Position numbers and translations under genes: made by a program
Source of the DNA: Alcaligenes faecalis
Lineage (GTDB): Bacteria > Pseudomonadota > Gammaproteobacteria > Burkholderiales > Burkholderiaceae_B
Assembly: GCF_041521385.1 (NCBI RefSeq)
Contig: NZ_CP168006.1
Span: 1,064,879 to 1,128,878, forward strand
Direction of reading: 5' to 3'
Length of the DNA: 64,000 nt
Shown: piece after piece, positions 37,158 to 46,233 of the stretch
Numbering within the stretch: the stretch's first letter is position 1
How the letters are laid out: each line of letters opens with the position of its first letter
The notes under the pieces: generated by a model
Seen by the model: only the letters and a program-made list of their open reading frames with translations
The model's database searches: none
What the model was told of the DNA's origin: nothing

Positions 37158-38300
37158 ATGGCCAGTACTGAACCGATCCAATTTTCACTTTGCACACAAC
37201 TGAATGATCTCGACTCAGCAAGCTGGGATGCGCTATCGGGCCATCACCTCTTGCTTCGCCATGCTTTTTTAAGGTCCCTGCACGAAACCGGTTGCGTCAC
37301 CCCGCAAACAGGCTGGTCACCGAATTACCTATTGATGCATCGTGGCCAGACGCTGTGTGGCGCCGTGCCCCTGTATCTGAAGCATCACTCCCGGGGAGAA
37401 TATGTGTTTGACCAAGGCTGGGCCCAAGCCTATCAACGCCATGGTCTGGACTATTACCCCAAGCTCTTGTGCGCCATCCCCTTTACGCCCGTCAGCGGCC
37501 CGCGTCTTTTGGCTCACACCCAGGAAGATCGCGTCCTGCTGGCCCGGCAACTGATCCAACTGACACAGAACAATCAGTTATCCTCCGTGCATGTGCTGTT
37601 CCCCAATCCGGACGACAGGCAAGCTCTGGAGCAGGCTGGCTTCATGATTCGCCATGATGTGCAATTTCACTGGCAGAACCAGGACTACGCCAGCTACGAG
37701 GACTTTCTGGCTTCGCTGACTCAGCAAAAGCGCAAAAAAATGCGACAGGACAGCCGCAAGATTTACGAACAAGGCCTGTCCTTTAAACACAAGCAGGGTC
37801 AAGAGATTAGCGAACAAAATCTAGACTACTTTTACCAGTGCTACGCCAACACTTATCAGGAGCGCGGGCAACGTCCTTATCTGAATCGGGAATTCTTTGC
37901 GCGCCTGCATGAACAGTTACCCGAATCCCTCGTGTTGATTCTGGCCCAACAACATGGGCAAACAGTAGCCTGCGCCCTATCGCTACGGGATGGGCACACA
38001 CTTTATGGACGTTACTGGGGCTGTACTCGCTACGTACCTGGCCTGCACTTCGAGACCTGCTACAACCAGGCGATCCAGTTCTGCATTGCACAGCAACTGC
38101 GTTTCTTTGAAGGTGGCGCTCAAGGGGAGCACAAGCTCTCGCGTGGCTTGTTGCCAACTCCCACCAGCTCGGCACATTGGATTGCAGATCCTCGCTTTGC
38201 CCACGCCATTGAAGCATTCCTGCATGAAGAAGCGGGCCATGTGGCCCGCTATCAGGAAACGCTCAGCAGCCATACCCCGTTTAAAACGCTGGCAGGCTAA
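37158..38300 (+). CDS. COG3146/DUF482 GNAT-like acyltransferase
   Basis: 380 residues of the 'peptidogalycan biosynthesis/recognition' family, related to FemAB-type GNAT proteins. Typical segments are PLYLKHHSRGEYVFDQGWAQAY (about 70-92), SLTQQKRKKMRQDSRK (about 187-202) and FYQCYANTYQERGQRPYL. The C-terminal FFEGGAQGEHKLSRGLLPT matches the family's most conserved stretch. Biochemical substrate is not established. It is five bases from the convergent phaR, with no terminator between them. Confidence 0.85.
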   Translation: MASTEPIQFSLCTQLNDLDSASWDALSGHHLLLRHAFLRSLHETGCVTPQTGWSPNYLLMHRGQTLCGAVPLYLKHHSRGEYVFDQGWAQAYQRHGLDYYPKLLCAIPFTPVSGPRLLAHTQEDRVLLARQLIQLTQNNQLSSVHVLFPNPDDRQALEQAGFMIRHDVQFHWQNQDYASYEDFLASLTQQKRKKMRQDSRKIYEQGLSFKHKQGQEISEQNLDYFYQCYANTYQERGQRPYLNREFFARLHEQLPESLVLILAQQHGQTVACALSLRDGHTLYGRYWGCTRYVPGLHFETCYNQAIQFCIAQQLRFFEGGAQGEHKLSRGLLPTPTSSAHWIADPRFAHAIEAFLHEEAGHVARYQETLSSHTPFKTLAG

Positions 38301-38305
38301 AAAAA

Positions 38306-38848
38306 TCAGTCTTTCTTGTCTTTGCCGGGTGGCGCAAAGGGAAAGACCGAGAACATCTGCCGGGTCTGGTCCTGCATCTGATCCTGCATTTGCACGAACA
38401 GATTCTTGCTTTGATCGATATAGCTGTTCATGACGGTTTGCATCACAGGCGCCTGTAGACTCATGAATTGCGCCCAGGCCTCGGGGCCAAACTGCCCGCC
38501 ATACACGCCCTTGGACTGTTCGGTCATGCGCTCCTGGATTTCCATGAAAGCCTGAATGTTTTTTTCCAGATACGAGCCCATCACCCCCTGCATGGCATTG
38601 CCATAAAAGCGGATGATCTGCATCAGCACCGGAGTGGAAAACATCGGGATCCCCCCGCTTTCTTCCTCAAGAATAATCTGCAGCAAAATACTGCGCGTCA
38701 GGTCTTCGCCGCTTTTAGCATCGACGACCGCGAACTCCTCGCCTGACAGGACCAGTTGCTTGACATCGACCATCGTGATGTAAGCACTGGCCTGTGTATC
38801 GTACAAGCGGCGATTGGGGTATTTCTTGATGAGTCGAGGGGATCCCAT
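38306..38848 (-). CDS. phaR: Polyhydroxyalkanoate synthesis repressor PhaR
   Basis: DNA- and PHA-binding repressor that controls phasin genes. 180 residues. The N-terminal DNA-binding domain starts LIKKYPNRRLYDTQASAYIT and is highly conserved. The PHB-accumulation regulatory domain follows (about 65-105, FYGNAMQGVMGSYLEK). The C-terminal Gln/Met-rich part probably binds granules. Last gene of phaC-phaB-phaR. Confidence 0.96.
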   Translation of the reverse strand: MGSPRLIKKYPNRRLYDTQASAYITMVDVKQLVLSGEEFAVVDAKSGEDLTRSILLQIILEEESGGIPMFSTPVLMQIIRFYGNAMQGVMGSYLEKNIQAFMEIQERMTEQSKGVYGGQFGPEAWAQFMSLQAPVMQTVMNSYIDQSKNLFVQMQDQMQDQTRQMFSVFPFAPPGKDKKD

Positions 38849-38907
38849 GCTGGTACTGACTTCCTAATCAATAAAACAAAAACACGCGCTCTGCACTGCA
38901 ACAAGCC

Positions 38908-39645
38908 TTAGCTCATGTGCAAGCCACCGTTCAGGGAAAAATCCGCGCCCGTGGCAAAGCCTGAATCACCCGAGGCCAGCCAAGCCACCATGGAGCCAAT
39001 TTCATCCGGTGTACCCAAACGGCCTACTGGAATGGTCGCCACGATTTTCTCCAGAACATCGGGGCGAATCGCACGCACCATATCCGTACCAATATAACCG
39101 GGGGAGATAGTATTGACCGTCACCCCCTTGTTAGCAACCTCCTGGGCCAGGGCCATGGTAAAGCCATGAATCCCGGCTTTGGCCGTGGAGTAGTTGGTCT
39201 GGCCAAACTGCCCTTTTTGCCCATTCACCGAACTGATGTTGATGATACGGCCCCACTGACGCTCTACCATGCCATCAATCACCTGCTTGGTCACGTTGAA
39301 CAAACTGTTCAAGTTGGTGTCGATCACCGCACGCCAATCTTCCTGGCTCATTTTACGGAAGGTCCCGTCGCGCGTAATCCCGGCATTATTGACCAATACG
39401 TCTACACGACCAAAATCGGCAAATACCTTTTTAAAGGTCTCAACAGTCGAATCCCAGTCTGCTACGTTGCCCACCGAAGCATGAAATGTGTAACCCAGCT
39501 CGGCTTGCTCACCCAACCATTTCTGAAAATCACGGTTGGGGCCGCAGCCTGCAACAACGGTAAAGCCGTCTTTGGCCAGGCGCTGACAAATGACTGTCCC
39601 TATCCCTCCCATACCACCAGTTACGTAAGCGACTTTGCTGCTCAT
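38908..39645 (-). CDS. phaB: Acetoacetyl-CoA reductase
   Basis: NADPH-dependent short-chain dehydrogenase making (R)-3-hydroxybutyryl-CoA, the PHB monomer. 245 residues from the ATG at 39645, with GGAG six bases upstream. The coenzyme motif is TGGMGGIG (9-16). The catalytic residues are Ser139, Tyr152 and Lys156 (YSTAK). It follows phaC by 126 bases. phaA, which would supply acetoacetyl-CoA, is not in the cluster. Confidence 0.95.
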   Translation of the reverse strand: MSSKVAYVTGGMGGIGTVICQRLAKDGFTVVAGCGPNRDFQKWLGEQAELGYTFHASVGNVADWDSTVETFKKVFADFGRVDVLVNNAGITRDGTFRKMSQEDWRAVIDTNLNSLFNVTKQVIDGMVERQWGRIINISSVNGQKGQFGQTNYSTAKAGIHGFTMALAQEVANKGVTVNTISPGYIGTDMVRAIRPDVLEKIVATIPVGRLGTPDEIGSMVAWLASGDSGFATGADFSLNGGLHMS

Positions 39646-39771
39646 ATACATCTCCTGAAAGGGGTGACAACGCTCGAATCCCTGAGCCAGCCCGGGCAAT
39701 GGAAAAGTCTGGCATCGGGATAAAGGAAGCAGGCAGAACGCCCTGCTCCCGAAACCTGAAAAACTGAAAAA

Positions 39772-41403
39772 TTAACTGGCGCGCACTTTCACATAACTGC
39801 CGGGTGCCTCTTCCAGCACGGGATAACGCGCATGGCCCAAACGACGTTTTGCGCGACGTCGTGAGCCTGACAAGGGCGCAAGCCAAGCAGTCCAGTCCGA
39901 CCACCAACTACCGGGGACGGCCTGCGCCCGTTCCATATACTGCTGGGCATCCAGCGTGGCAACCGGCTCGCCGTCTTGCAGCACCCAGTAATTACGACGC
40001 TGCTTGGCAGGCGGGTTAATGACACCTGCAATATGGCCCGAGGCCCCCAGCACAAAACGATGCTGGGCCGCAGGCAATGCTCGCAAGGATGCATAGGCCG
40101 ACTGCCAGGGCACGATATGGTCGTCTCTGGAGCCATACAAGTAGACAGGCAAATCAAGCTGACTCAGATCGGCACGGTGCTCCCCCACAGGGACACCGCC
40201 TTTCTGAACCAGACGATTTTCCAGATAGGTATTACGCAAGTACCAGGTAAAGAAAGGACCGGGCAAATGGGTGCCGTCGGAGTTCCAGTACAGCAAGTCA
40301 AAGGCAGGTGGTTTTTTACCCTGCAAGTAATTGCTGTTCACATAGTTCCAAACCAGCTCGGCGGGGCGCAGGAAAGAAAAGGTACTGGCCAGTTCGCGAG
40401 CATTGAGCAAGCCGCCCTGCCCCAATTGCCACTCCCGAAACGCGACCTGCGCTTCGTCGATAAAAACATTCAGCATGCCCACGTCGGTGAAGTCCAGCAT
40501 GGTGGTCAGCAAGGTCATGGAAGCGGCCGGGTCCTGACCTTTATTGCGTGCCAGCGCCAAGGCGCTGGCCAGCAAGGTGCCACCAATACAAAAGCCCAGC
40601 GTATTGATTTTTTCCTGTCCCGACAGCTCCTGACTGACCCGAATCGCCTCCAGCACGCCTTGCTCCAGATAATCCTGCCAGCCCAGGGCATGAATATGGG
40701 CCGCGTCATTCGGCTGAGGATTGCGCCAGGACATCAGATACACCGTCAGCCCCTGATCCAGGGCGTGACGTACAAACGAATTCTCGGGCTGCAAATCCAA
40801 AATGTAGAACTTGTTGATGCACGGAGGCACGATCAGCAAAGGCACGGCATGCACCATACTGGTGGTGGGTGCGTACTGAATCAACTGAAAAATATCGTTC
40901 TGGAACACCACGGCACCCGAGGTGGTGCCCACGTTTTGTCCCAACTGAAACTGGCTTTCATCCGTTTGAGTCAGACGCCCTTTTTGCCAGTCGCCCATAA
41001 AATTGGACATACCCTCCAGCACGGACTGGCCCCCGGTATCCATCATGGTTTGCAGAGCCTGGGGGTTGAGCAGCAGATAGTTGCTGGGCGACATGGCCTC
41101 GGCCCACTGCATCATGGAAAAGCTCAAACGCTCGCGCTGTGCGGCGTCCAGCTCCATCAGGTCCAGCATCTCGTTCATGGCCTGAACGCCAAGCTGCCAG
41201 ATATGGGCGTTGAACAAGGCGGTGGGATTGCGCTGCCAAGCGGCATCCGCAAACCGACGATCCTGTGGGGGTGGCAAAGCACCGCGTTGGGCTTGGTCCC
41301 ACAGATCCTGCCACCGCTGCATATAACGAGCTTGCAGTTCAGCACAGCGGGTGGCATCCATCGGTTTGCCAAAACCTTGAAAAGCTCTGTTGTTACTCGA
41401 CAT
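39772..41403 (-). CDS. phaC: Class I poly(3-hydroxyalkanoate) synthase
   Basis: Polymerises 3-hydroxyacyl-CoA at the granule surface. 543 residues from the ATG at 41403, somewhat shorter than the approximately 590 of Cupriavidus. The lipase-like box GFCIGG gives nucleophile Cys272. Asp in GSRDDHIVPW (about 427-428) and His457 in GASGHIAG complete the catalytic set. No PhaE partner is seen, consistent with class I. The C-terminal basic segment (SRRRAKRRLG, about 514-523) is unusual-looking but common in the family. Confidence 0.95.
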   Translation of the reverse strand: MSSNNRAFQGFGKPMDATRCAELQARYMQRWQDLWDQAQRGALPPPQDRRFADAAWQRNPTALFNAHIWQLGVQAMNEMLDLMELDAAQRERLSFSMMQWAEAMSPSNYLLLNPQALQTMMDTGGQSVLEGMSNFMGDWQKGRLTQTDESQFQLGQNVGTTSGAVVFQNDIFQLIQYAPTTSMVHAVPLLIVPPCINKFYILDLQPENSFVRHALDQGLTVYLMSWRNPQPNDAAHIHALGWQDYLEQGVLEAIRVSQELSGQEKINTLGFCIGGTLLASALALARNKGQDPAASMTLLTTMLDFTDVGMLNVFIDEAQVAFREWQLGQGGLLNARELASTFSFLRPAELVWNYVNSNYLQGKKPPAFDLLYWNSDGTHLPGPFFTWYLRNTYLENRLVQKGGVPVGEHRADLSQLDLPVYLYGSRDDHIVPWQSAYASLRALPAAQHRFVLGASGHIAGVINPPAKQRRNYWVLQDGEPVATLDAQQYMERAQAVPGSWWSDWTAWLAPLSGSRRRAKRRLGHARYPVLEEAPGSYVKVRAS

Positions 41404-41545
41404 CTGCCACCTGTAAACGAATTGCAAATACGCTTAAAGCATGACGTTCGTAACAAAGGCAGTCAATTGGGGTAATTAATTAGGTTGGCACGCCAATAGA
41501 CAGAATTAAAGATTCCATCTCGTCTTTAATACGCTCAAAAAACCG

Positions 41546-42313
41546 TTAAGGCGGGCTCAAGCGAGCAATGGTGGCCTGTCGGCCCGTCAAGGGCGAGCGT
41601 CGGTAGGAATAAAACAATTCATTCTCTTGAAACGTGCACAGCCCACTTAAATGCACGCTCATTTTACCGGGGCTCAATTTTTCCAATCGGTGGCATGCAA
41701 TACCCGGCAAATCCGCTTGCCATTTTCCAGGGCGCTTTCCCTGAATAAAAAAGGCAGCCAATTCCGGCTCGTCCAGGACATAGGCATCAAAAACCTCTTG
41801 CCCAACTTCAAAGTGCTCTTGGCTAATCGCTGGACCAACCCAGGCTTGCCAGGATTGCGCTTGGGGACAACGAGCAGTCATCGTCTGCCAGGTGCGCTCC
41901 AGGACTCCGGCTTGCAGACCACGCCAACCGGCATGGGCCACGCCCAGCACCTGGGCCTGCTCGTCCCAGATCACCACCGGCAGGCAATCCGCCGTCAGAA
42001 TGGCCAAAGTGCGATCCCGGCGCGTGGTGATGGCAGCGTCAAACGGTCTGGGTGCGGCAGGCAACACATCCTGATCGGCATCCAGCACATCAGTGCCATG
42101 TACCTGTGCCAACCAGATTGGCTCCGAACCCAGGAAGTCTGCAAGCCGCTGGCGGTTGACCTGCACCCGCTCCGGATCATCGCCCGTATTCAAGCCTAGG
42201 TTCAGGCTGTCACGTTCGTCCTGGCTGACGCCGCCAGCCCGAGTCGTACAGAAATAAAGCAGCCCCGCTTGTGCGGGGCCACTAACAGTAGGAATCAACG
42301 TTGAGTGTGCCAT
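41546..42313 (-). CDS. pgeF: Peptidoglycan editing factor PgeF (YfiH/laccase domain)
   Basis: 255-residue cytoplasmic protein of the DUF152/multi-copper polyphenol oxidase-like family. In E. coli PgeF removes wrongly incorporated amino acids from peptidoglycan precursors. Family signatures are LAQVHGTDVLDAD (about 68-80), ILTADCLPVVIWDE (about 104-117) and AHAGWRGLQAGVLE (about 125-138). The conserved Cys and His residues are present. Its start overlaps the rluD stop by 19 bases. The rluD-pgeF pair divergent from bamD is a conserved arrangement. Confidence 0.92.
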   Translation of the reverse strand: MAHSTLIPTVSGPAQAGLLYFCTTRAGGVSQDERDSLNLGLNTGDDPERVQVNRQRLADFLGSEPIWLAQVHGTDVLDADQDVLPAAPRPFDAAITTRRDRTLAILTADCLPVVIWDEQAQVLGVAHAGWRGLQAGVLERTWQTMTARCPQAQSWQAWVGPAISQEHFEVGQEVFDAYVLDEPELAAFFIQGKRPGKWQADLPGIACHRLEKLSPGKMSVHLSGLCTFQENELFYSYRRSPLTGRQATIARLSPP

Positions 42314-43260
42314 TCAATAGACTCTGCAACAGATTGATAGTCTGACGGTGGCTCCGCCGAGAAGCTGCGGCGTTCGCCCGTATCGGGATCCTCAAACTCC
42401 AGCACATGCGCATGCAGCATTTGGCGCTGCGCCCCCGCGACGACGCGACCACCATATAAGGTATCGGCCAGCAAGGGATGCTTGATCGAACTCAGGTGGA
42501 CGCGAATCTGGTGGGTACGCCCGGTTTCCAGCCGGCAAGCCACTTCGGTCACGGCCTCCTCGCCCGCATAACCCTGACGCAACATTTGATAATGCGTTAC
42601 AGCATGCTTGGGGGCGACGGATGGCCCAGTACTCATGCGCACGGGCACGCGCAAATCGCGTCCAATCGGCTCATCGACCGAGCCCTGGCCCGGCAAGACA
42701 CCATGAACCAAGGCCAGATACTGGCGTCCCATGCTACGCTCTTGCAGTTGTCGGACAAAGTGAGTTTGTGCGACTTCTGTGCGCGCCACCACCAGCAAGC
42801 CGGAAGTGTCTTTGTCCAGCCGGTGTACAACACCGGCACGAGGCACCTGACGCAGATTGGGAAAGCGAAACAGCAAACCATTGAGCAAGGTGCCACGCCA
42901 GTTACCCGCGCCCGGATGTGTGACCAGACCCACTGGCTTGTTAATCACCAGCCAGGAGTCGCTTTGAGCCACAACCTCGAAGTCCACGTCATCCGGCTCA
43001 AACGCCATGTCTTCTGGGGCCTGTTGTTCCCAGACCAGCACGGTATCACCGGGGTAAACCGTATGCTTGACCTTGACGGCCTGGCCGTTGACAAGAACAT
43101 GCCCACTCTCGACCCAGGACTGTAGACGGCTGCGCGAATGCTGTGGCAGTAAACGCGCTAAGGTCTTGTCCAGACGATCGGGAGACGCAGTGATGGGAAG
43201 GATAAAACGCAGTGCGTCGGAAGAAACAACACTATCTTTTTCAGTATCTGTGTCAGGCAT
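42295..43260 (-). CDS. rluD: 23S rRNA pseudouridine 1911/1915/1917 synthase
   Basis: Modifies helix 69 of 23S rRNA, important for ribosome function. 321 residues: S4 domain (about 27-75), then the catalytic domain with HRLDKDTSGLLVVAR, where Asp149 is the nucleophile. Length is typical. It is divergent from bamD with 50 bases between starts and overlaps pgeF downstream. Confidence 0.95.
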   Translation of the reverse strand: MPDTDTEKDSVVSSDALRFILPITASPDRLDKTLARLLPQHSRSRLQSWVESGHVLVNGQAVKVKHTVYPGDTVLVWEQQAPEDMAFEPDDVDFEVVAQSDSWLVINKPVGLVTHPGAGNWRGTLLNGLLFRFPNLRQVPRAGVVHRLDKDTSGLLVVARTEVAQTHFVRQLQERSMGRQYLALVHGVLPGQGSVDEPIGRDLRVPVRMSTGPSVAPKHAVTHYQMLRQGYAGEEAVTEVACRLETGRTHQIRVHLSSIKHPLLADTLYGGRVVAGAQRQMLHAHVLEFEDPDTGERRSFSAEPPSDYQSVAESIEWHTQR

Positions 43261-43272
43261 GGCGACAAATCA

Positions 43273-43278
43273 TATAAT
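43273..43278 (+). promoter_or_regulatory. Possible -10 box for bamD
   Basis: A perfect TATAAT lies 33 bases before the bamD GTG start, in the short rluD-bamD gap. The -35 region (around 43251) overlaps the rluD start and matches weakly. Confidence 0.5.
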
Positions 43279-43310
43279 TGAGCAGCAATGCTAACACCAA
43301 GGACGCTTTT

Positions 43311-44153
43311 GTGACTCGCCTGAACCTGAACTTGCCACGTATTCGTGGCACCAAGCTGGCCCACGTAGCCGCATTAATGCTGGCCGCCACGTTGCTTGCT
43401 GGCTGCGGCACTACCAAAAAAGAAGTTGACCCCACCACGGGTTGGACCGCCGATCGCCTGTATAAAGACGCCCGTGAAGAAATGTCCGCCGGCAACTGGA
43501 AAGAGGCGCGTACCCGCCTGGAAGCCGTCGAGTCCCGCTACCCCTTTGGCACTTACGCACAGCAATCGCTGATCGACCAAGCCTACATTAACTGGAAAGA
43601 CGAAGAGCCTGCCAAAGCCCTGGCCGCTATTGACCGTTTCCAGAAGCAATACCCCAGCCACCCCGGCACCGACTATATGCTGTACCTGAAAGGGCTCATC
43701 TCCTTTACGCCCCCTAGTGCAGCTCTGTCCAACATTACCCAACAGGACCCCAGCGAGCGTGACCCTAAAGGTCTGCGCGAATCCTACGAAGCCTTTAACG
43801 ATCTGCTGCAACGCTACCCTGATAGCCGATACGCACCCGATGCCGCCAAGCGTTTGACTTGGCTGGTCAGCACCATCGCTCAGAACGAAGTGCATGTGGC
43901 CGAGTACTACTACAAACGTGGCGCTTACGTCGCTGCGGTGAACCGTGCCCAAACCGTGATTACGGACTTCAAGGGTGTGCCAATCGCCGAGCGCGCGCTG
44001 TACCTGATGTACCTGTCCTACGACAAGATGGGTCAAACCGAGTTGCGCGACACCACCAAACGCGTGATGGATCAAAACTTCCCGGACTCAAAATACTTCA
44101 CGGAAGGCTTGGATACCAAGGTTAACTACTGGAACCCGATTAACTGGTTCTAA
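43311..44153 (+). CDS. bamD: Outer membrane protein assembly lipoprotein BamD
   Basis: Essential lipoprotein of the BAM complex that inserts beta-barrel proteins. 280 residues from a GTG at 43311, chosen because AAGGA stands seven bases upstream; a TTG at 43278 is less likely. Lipobox LLAGC gives lipidated Cys32. TPR repeats follow, with ESRYPFGTYAQQSLIDQAYINW and FNDLLQRYPDSRYAPDA. The C-terminal WNPINWF is typical of betaproteobacterial BamD. A terminator lies about 75 bases later. Confidence 0.96.
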   Translation: MTRLNLNLPRIRGTKLAHVAALMLAATLLAGCGTTKKEVDPTTGWTADRLYKDAREEMSAGNWKEARTRLEAVESRYPFGTYAQQSLIDQAYINWKDEEPAKALAAIDRFQKQYPSHPGTDYMLYLKGLISFTPPSAALSNITQQDPSERDPKGLRESYEAFNDLLQRYPDSRYAPDAAKRLTWLVSTIAQNEVHVAEYYYKRGAYVAAVNRAQTVITDFKGVPIAERALYLMYLSYDKMGQTELRDTTKRVMDQNFPDSKYFTEGLDTKVNYWNPINWF

Positions 44154-44228
44154 GCCTTGCAGCAAAGCAGCACAAGATACGGACTGCCTTTGTGAAACGG
44201 CAATAAAACGTCTCACTGAATGCAGCCC

Positions 44229-44268
44229 AAAAAAGGGCCGAATCCTGGATGGGATTCGGCCCTTTTTA
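44229..44268 (+). terminator. Intrinsic terminator after bamD
   Basis: Long stem AAAGGGCCGAATCC / GGATTCGGCCCTTT flanked by A and T runs; could also serve the convergent SulP gene, although that gene stops 105 bases to its right. Confidence 0.85.
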
Positions 44269-44372
44269 CTTTTGAGTTGTGGGCAACTGATCTGTTTCAG
44301 AAGGCTCTGCCTGCCAATTGCCATCCAAACCCAAACGCCTGAAGCCGGAGCAGCCAGCTCCGGCCTCGCTCT

Positions 44373-45854
44373 TTAATGAGGATTGACCGGGCTTGCACCA
44401 TCACTACTGGGGTAGCGAGCAAACTGTTTGACCATCGTCGTGCTACTGGCATCAAGCCCCTGTACCTGCACCTGAGCACCACCACGACGCAATTTCAGTA
44501 CAACCCGATCCAAGGCCGCAACCGAACTTAAGTCCCAAAATCGTGTCTGGCTCACATCAATACAGATATGCGGCACTTTCTCTTGATAGTCGAACTGTGA
44601 AAAAAAGTTCTCTGCAGACGCAAAAAACACCTGCCCGAAAACAATATAAGTACGTGTCTGGCCATCTTCGCTGAGACTTGAGGTGATATGCAAAATACGG
44701 CGCACCTTGTGTGCAAAGAACACACCGGAGAACAGAACACCTGTCAGCACCCCTTTGGCCAGATCGTGGGTGGCGACAGTGACCACCACCGTCGCCAACA
44801 TGACGACACTGGATGTTCTAGGATGCACGACCAAGTCTTTGATTGAACGCCAATTGAATGTACTAATGGAAACCATCACCATCACGGCAACCAGGGCAGC
44901 CATCGGTATCTGCTTGACCCACTCCCCCAGAAAGACAACCAGTATCAACAGCACCACACCCGCTGTTAAGGTGGACAGTCGACCACGGCCACCTGACTTG
45001 ACGTTGATCACAGACTGACCAATCATGGCACAGCCCGCCATCCCTCCGACAAAGCCTGTGGCGATATTGGCAACCCCTTGCCCTACACACTCTCTGTCTT
45101 TGTTGCTCATGGTGTCAGTCATATCGTCCACGATCGTGGCCGTCATCAAGGATTCCAACAGGCCCACGACACATAAGGTGACCGAGTAAGGAAAAATAAT
45201 CTGCACCGTTTCCCAAGCCCAAGGAACCTGGGGAATCAAAAAGCTGGGCAGGCTGTCTGGCAACTCCCCCATATCACCCACAGTGCGGATATCCAGCTCA
45301 AGAACCATATAGACAATGCTGAGAACCACAATGGCAACCAGGGGCGAAGGCACAGCCCGGGTGATGTAAGGCAATCCATAAATAATGACCAGGCCAGCCG
45401 CCGTCATGGCATAAACGTGCCAGGTCACATTCGTCAACTCCGGCAATTGGGCCATAAAAATCAAGATCGCCAGGGCATTGACAAAGCCAGTGATGACCGA
45501 GCGCGAGACAAACTGCATCAGTTGCCCAAGGCGAAAAAACCCAGCCAACATTTGCAGCATCCCGGCAAGAATGGTCGCCGCCAACAAGTAATCCAGCCCA
45601 TGCTCTTTCACCAGTGTCACCATCACCAAGGCCATCGCCCCGGTCGCAGCCGAAATCATGCCTGGCCGGCCACCGACAAAAGCAATAAGCGTGGCGATAG
45701 AGAAAGAAGCATACAGGCCGACCTTAGGGTCCACACCCGCAATAATGGAAAACGCAATGGCTTCTGGAATCAGCGCCAATGCCACCACAAGACCAGCCAA
45801 CAAATCACCCCGAACGTTGGAGAACCATTCCGTTCTGATTTTTTCAATCAACAT
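44373..45854 (-). CDS. SulP-family anion transporter with STAS domain
   Basis: 493 residues from the ATG at 45854 ([13 protein letters not shown]), the usual family N-terminus; the frame extends to 45941 with a hydrophobic stretch that is possible but less typical. The membrane domain (about 15-375) has [20 protein letters not shown] and the STS signature region. The STAS domain (about 400-480) is present with [21 protein letters not shown]. Family members carry sulfate, bicarbonate or dicarboxylates with Na+ or H+; substrate is unknown. Confidence 0.9.
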   Translation of the reverse strand: MLIEKIRTEWFSNVRGDLLAGLVVALALIPEAIAFSIIAGVDPKVGLYASFSIATLIAFVGGRPGMISAATGAMALVMVTLVKEHGLDYLLAATILAGMLQMLAGFFRLGQLMQFVSRSVITGFVNALAILIFMAQLPELTNVTWHVYAMTAAGLVIIYGLPYITRAVPSPLVAIVVLSIVYMVLELDIRTVGDMGELPDSLPSFLIPQVPWAWETVQIIFPYSVTLCVVGLLESLMTATIVDDMTDTMSNKDRECVGQGVANIATGFVGGMAGCAMIGQSVINVKSGGRGRLSTLTAGVVLLILVVFLGEWVKQIPMAALVAVMVMVSISTFNWRSIKDLVVHPRTSSVVMLATVVVTVATHDLAKGVLTGVLFSGVFFAHKVRRILHITSSLSEDGQTRTYIVFGQVFFASAENFFSQFDYQEKVPHICIDVSQTRFWDLSSVAALDRVVLKLRRGGAQVQVQGLDASSTTMVKQFARYPSSDGASPVNPH

Positions 45855-46233
45855 AAACACCGCATTTACAAAGAAGAGAGACGCGCTCACCATGCCCAGC
45901 GCAGCCGTCACAGGCTGGACATACAGGGCAAACATGAGCAAGCCCGTCGCAGCAGACAGCGAGGGGCTGGATAAAAGGGAAAAACAAGAGAAGAATGCTC
46001 TTGCCGCGCTGGCGCCCCCTTAAGGGGGGGTGACGGAGTGAAAATGTCCGCGAGGCATGGCTGCGCCCCGGTAATGAACCGGTTTCAGTGTGAGGTAAGC
46101 AAGGTTAGCCATGGCCATGATTGTACTCAGAAAACAAAACGTGTTCCCTGCCCTTGAAAACAGACAGCCCACCAGAGATGGTCTAGTCTGTGATTTTGAG
46201 CAAGAAGCCAGCTAATCGACTGGCCCTTCACCG
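45855..46233. other. Intergenic region with a REP-like palindrome
   Basis: Between the SulP gene and the helicase gene. Contains GCGCCCCCTTAAGGGGGG (46010-46027), followed by GTGACGGAGTG, and a second inverted repeat CCGGT / ACCGG at 46068-46082. No convincing gene. Confidence 0.6.
46010..46027. repeat. REP-like intergenic palindrome
   Basis: GCGCCCCCTTAAGGGGGG, a C/G-rich palindrome centred on TTAA. Similar elements of the form CCCCCTTNAGGGGG are widespread in Burkholderiales intergenic regions. Only this copy was noticed in the window. Confidence 0.5.
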
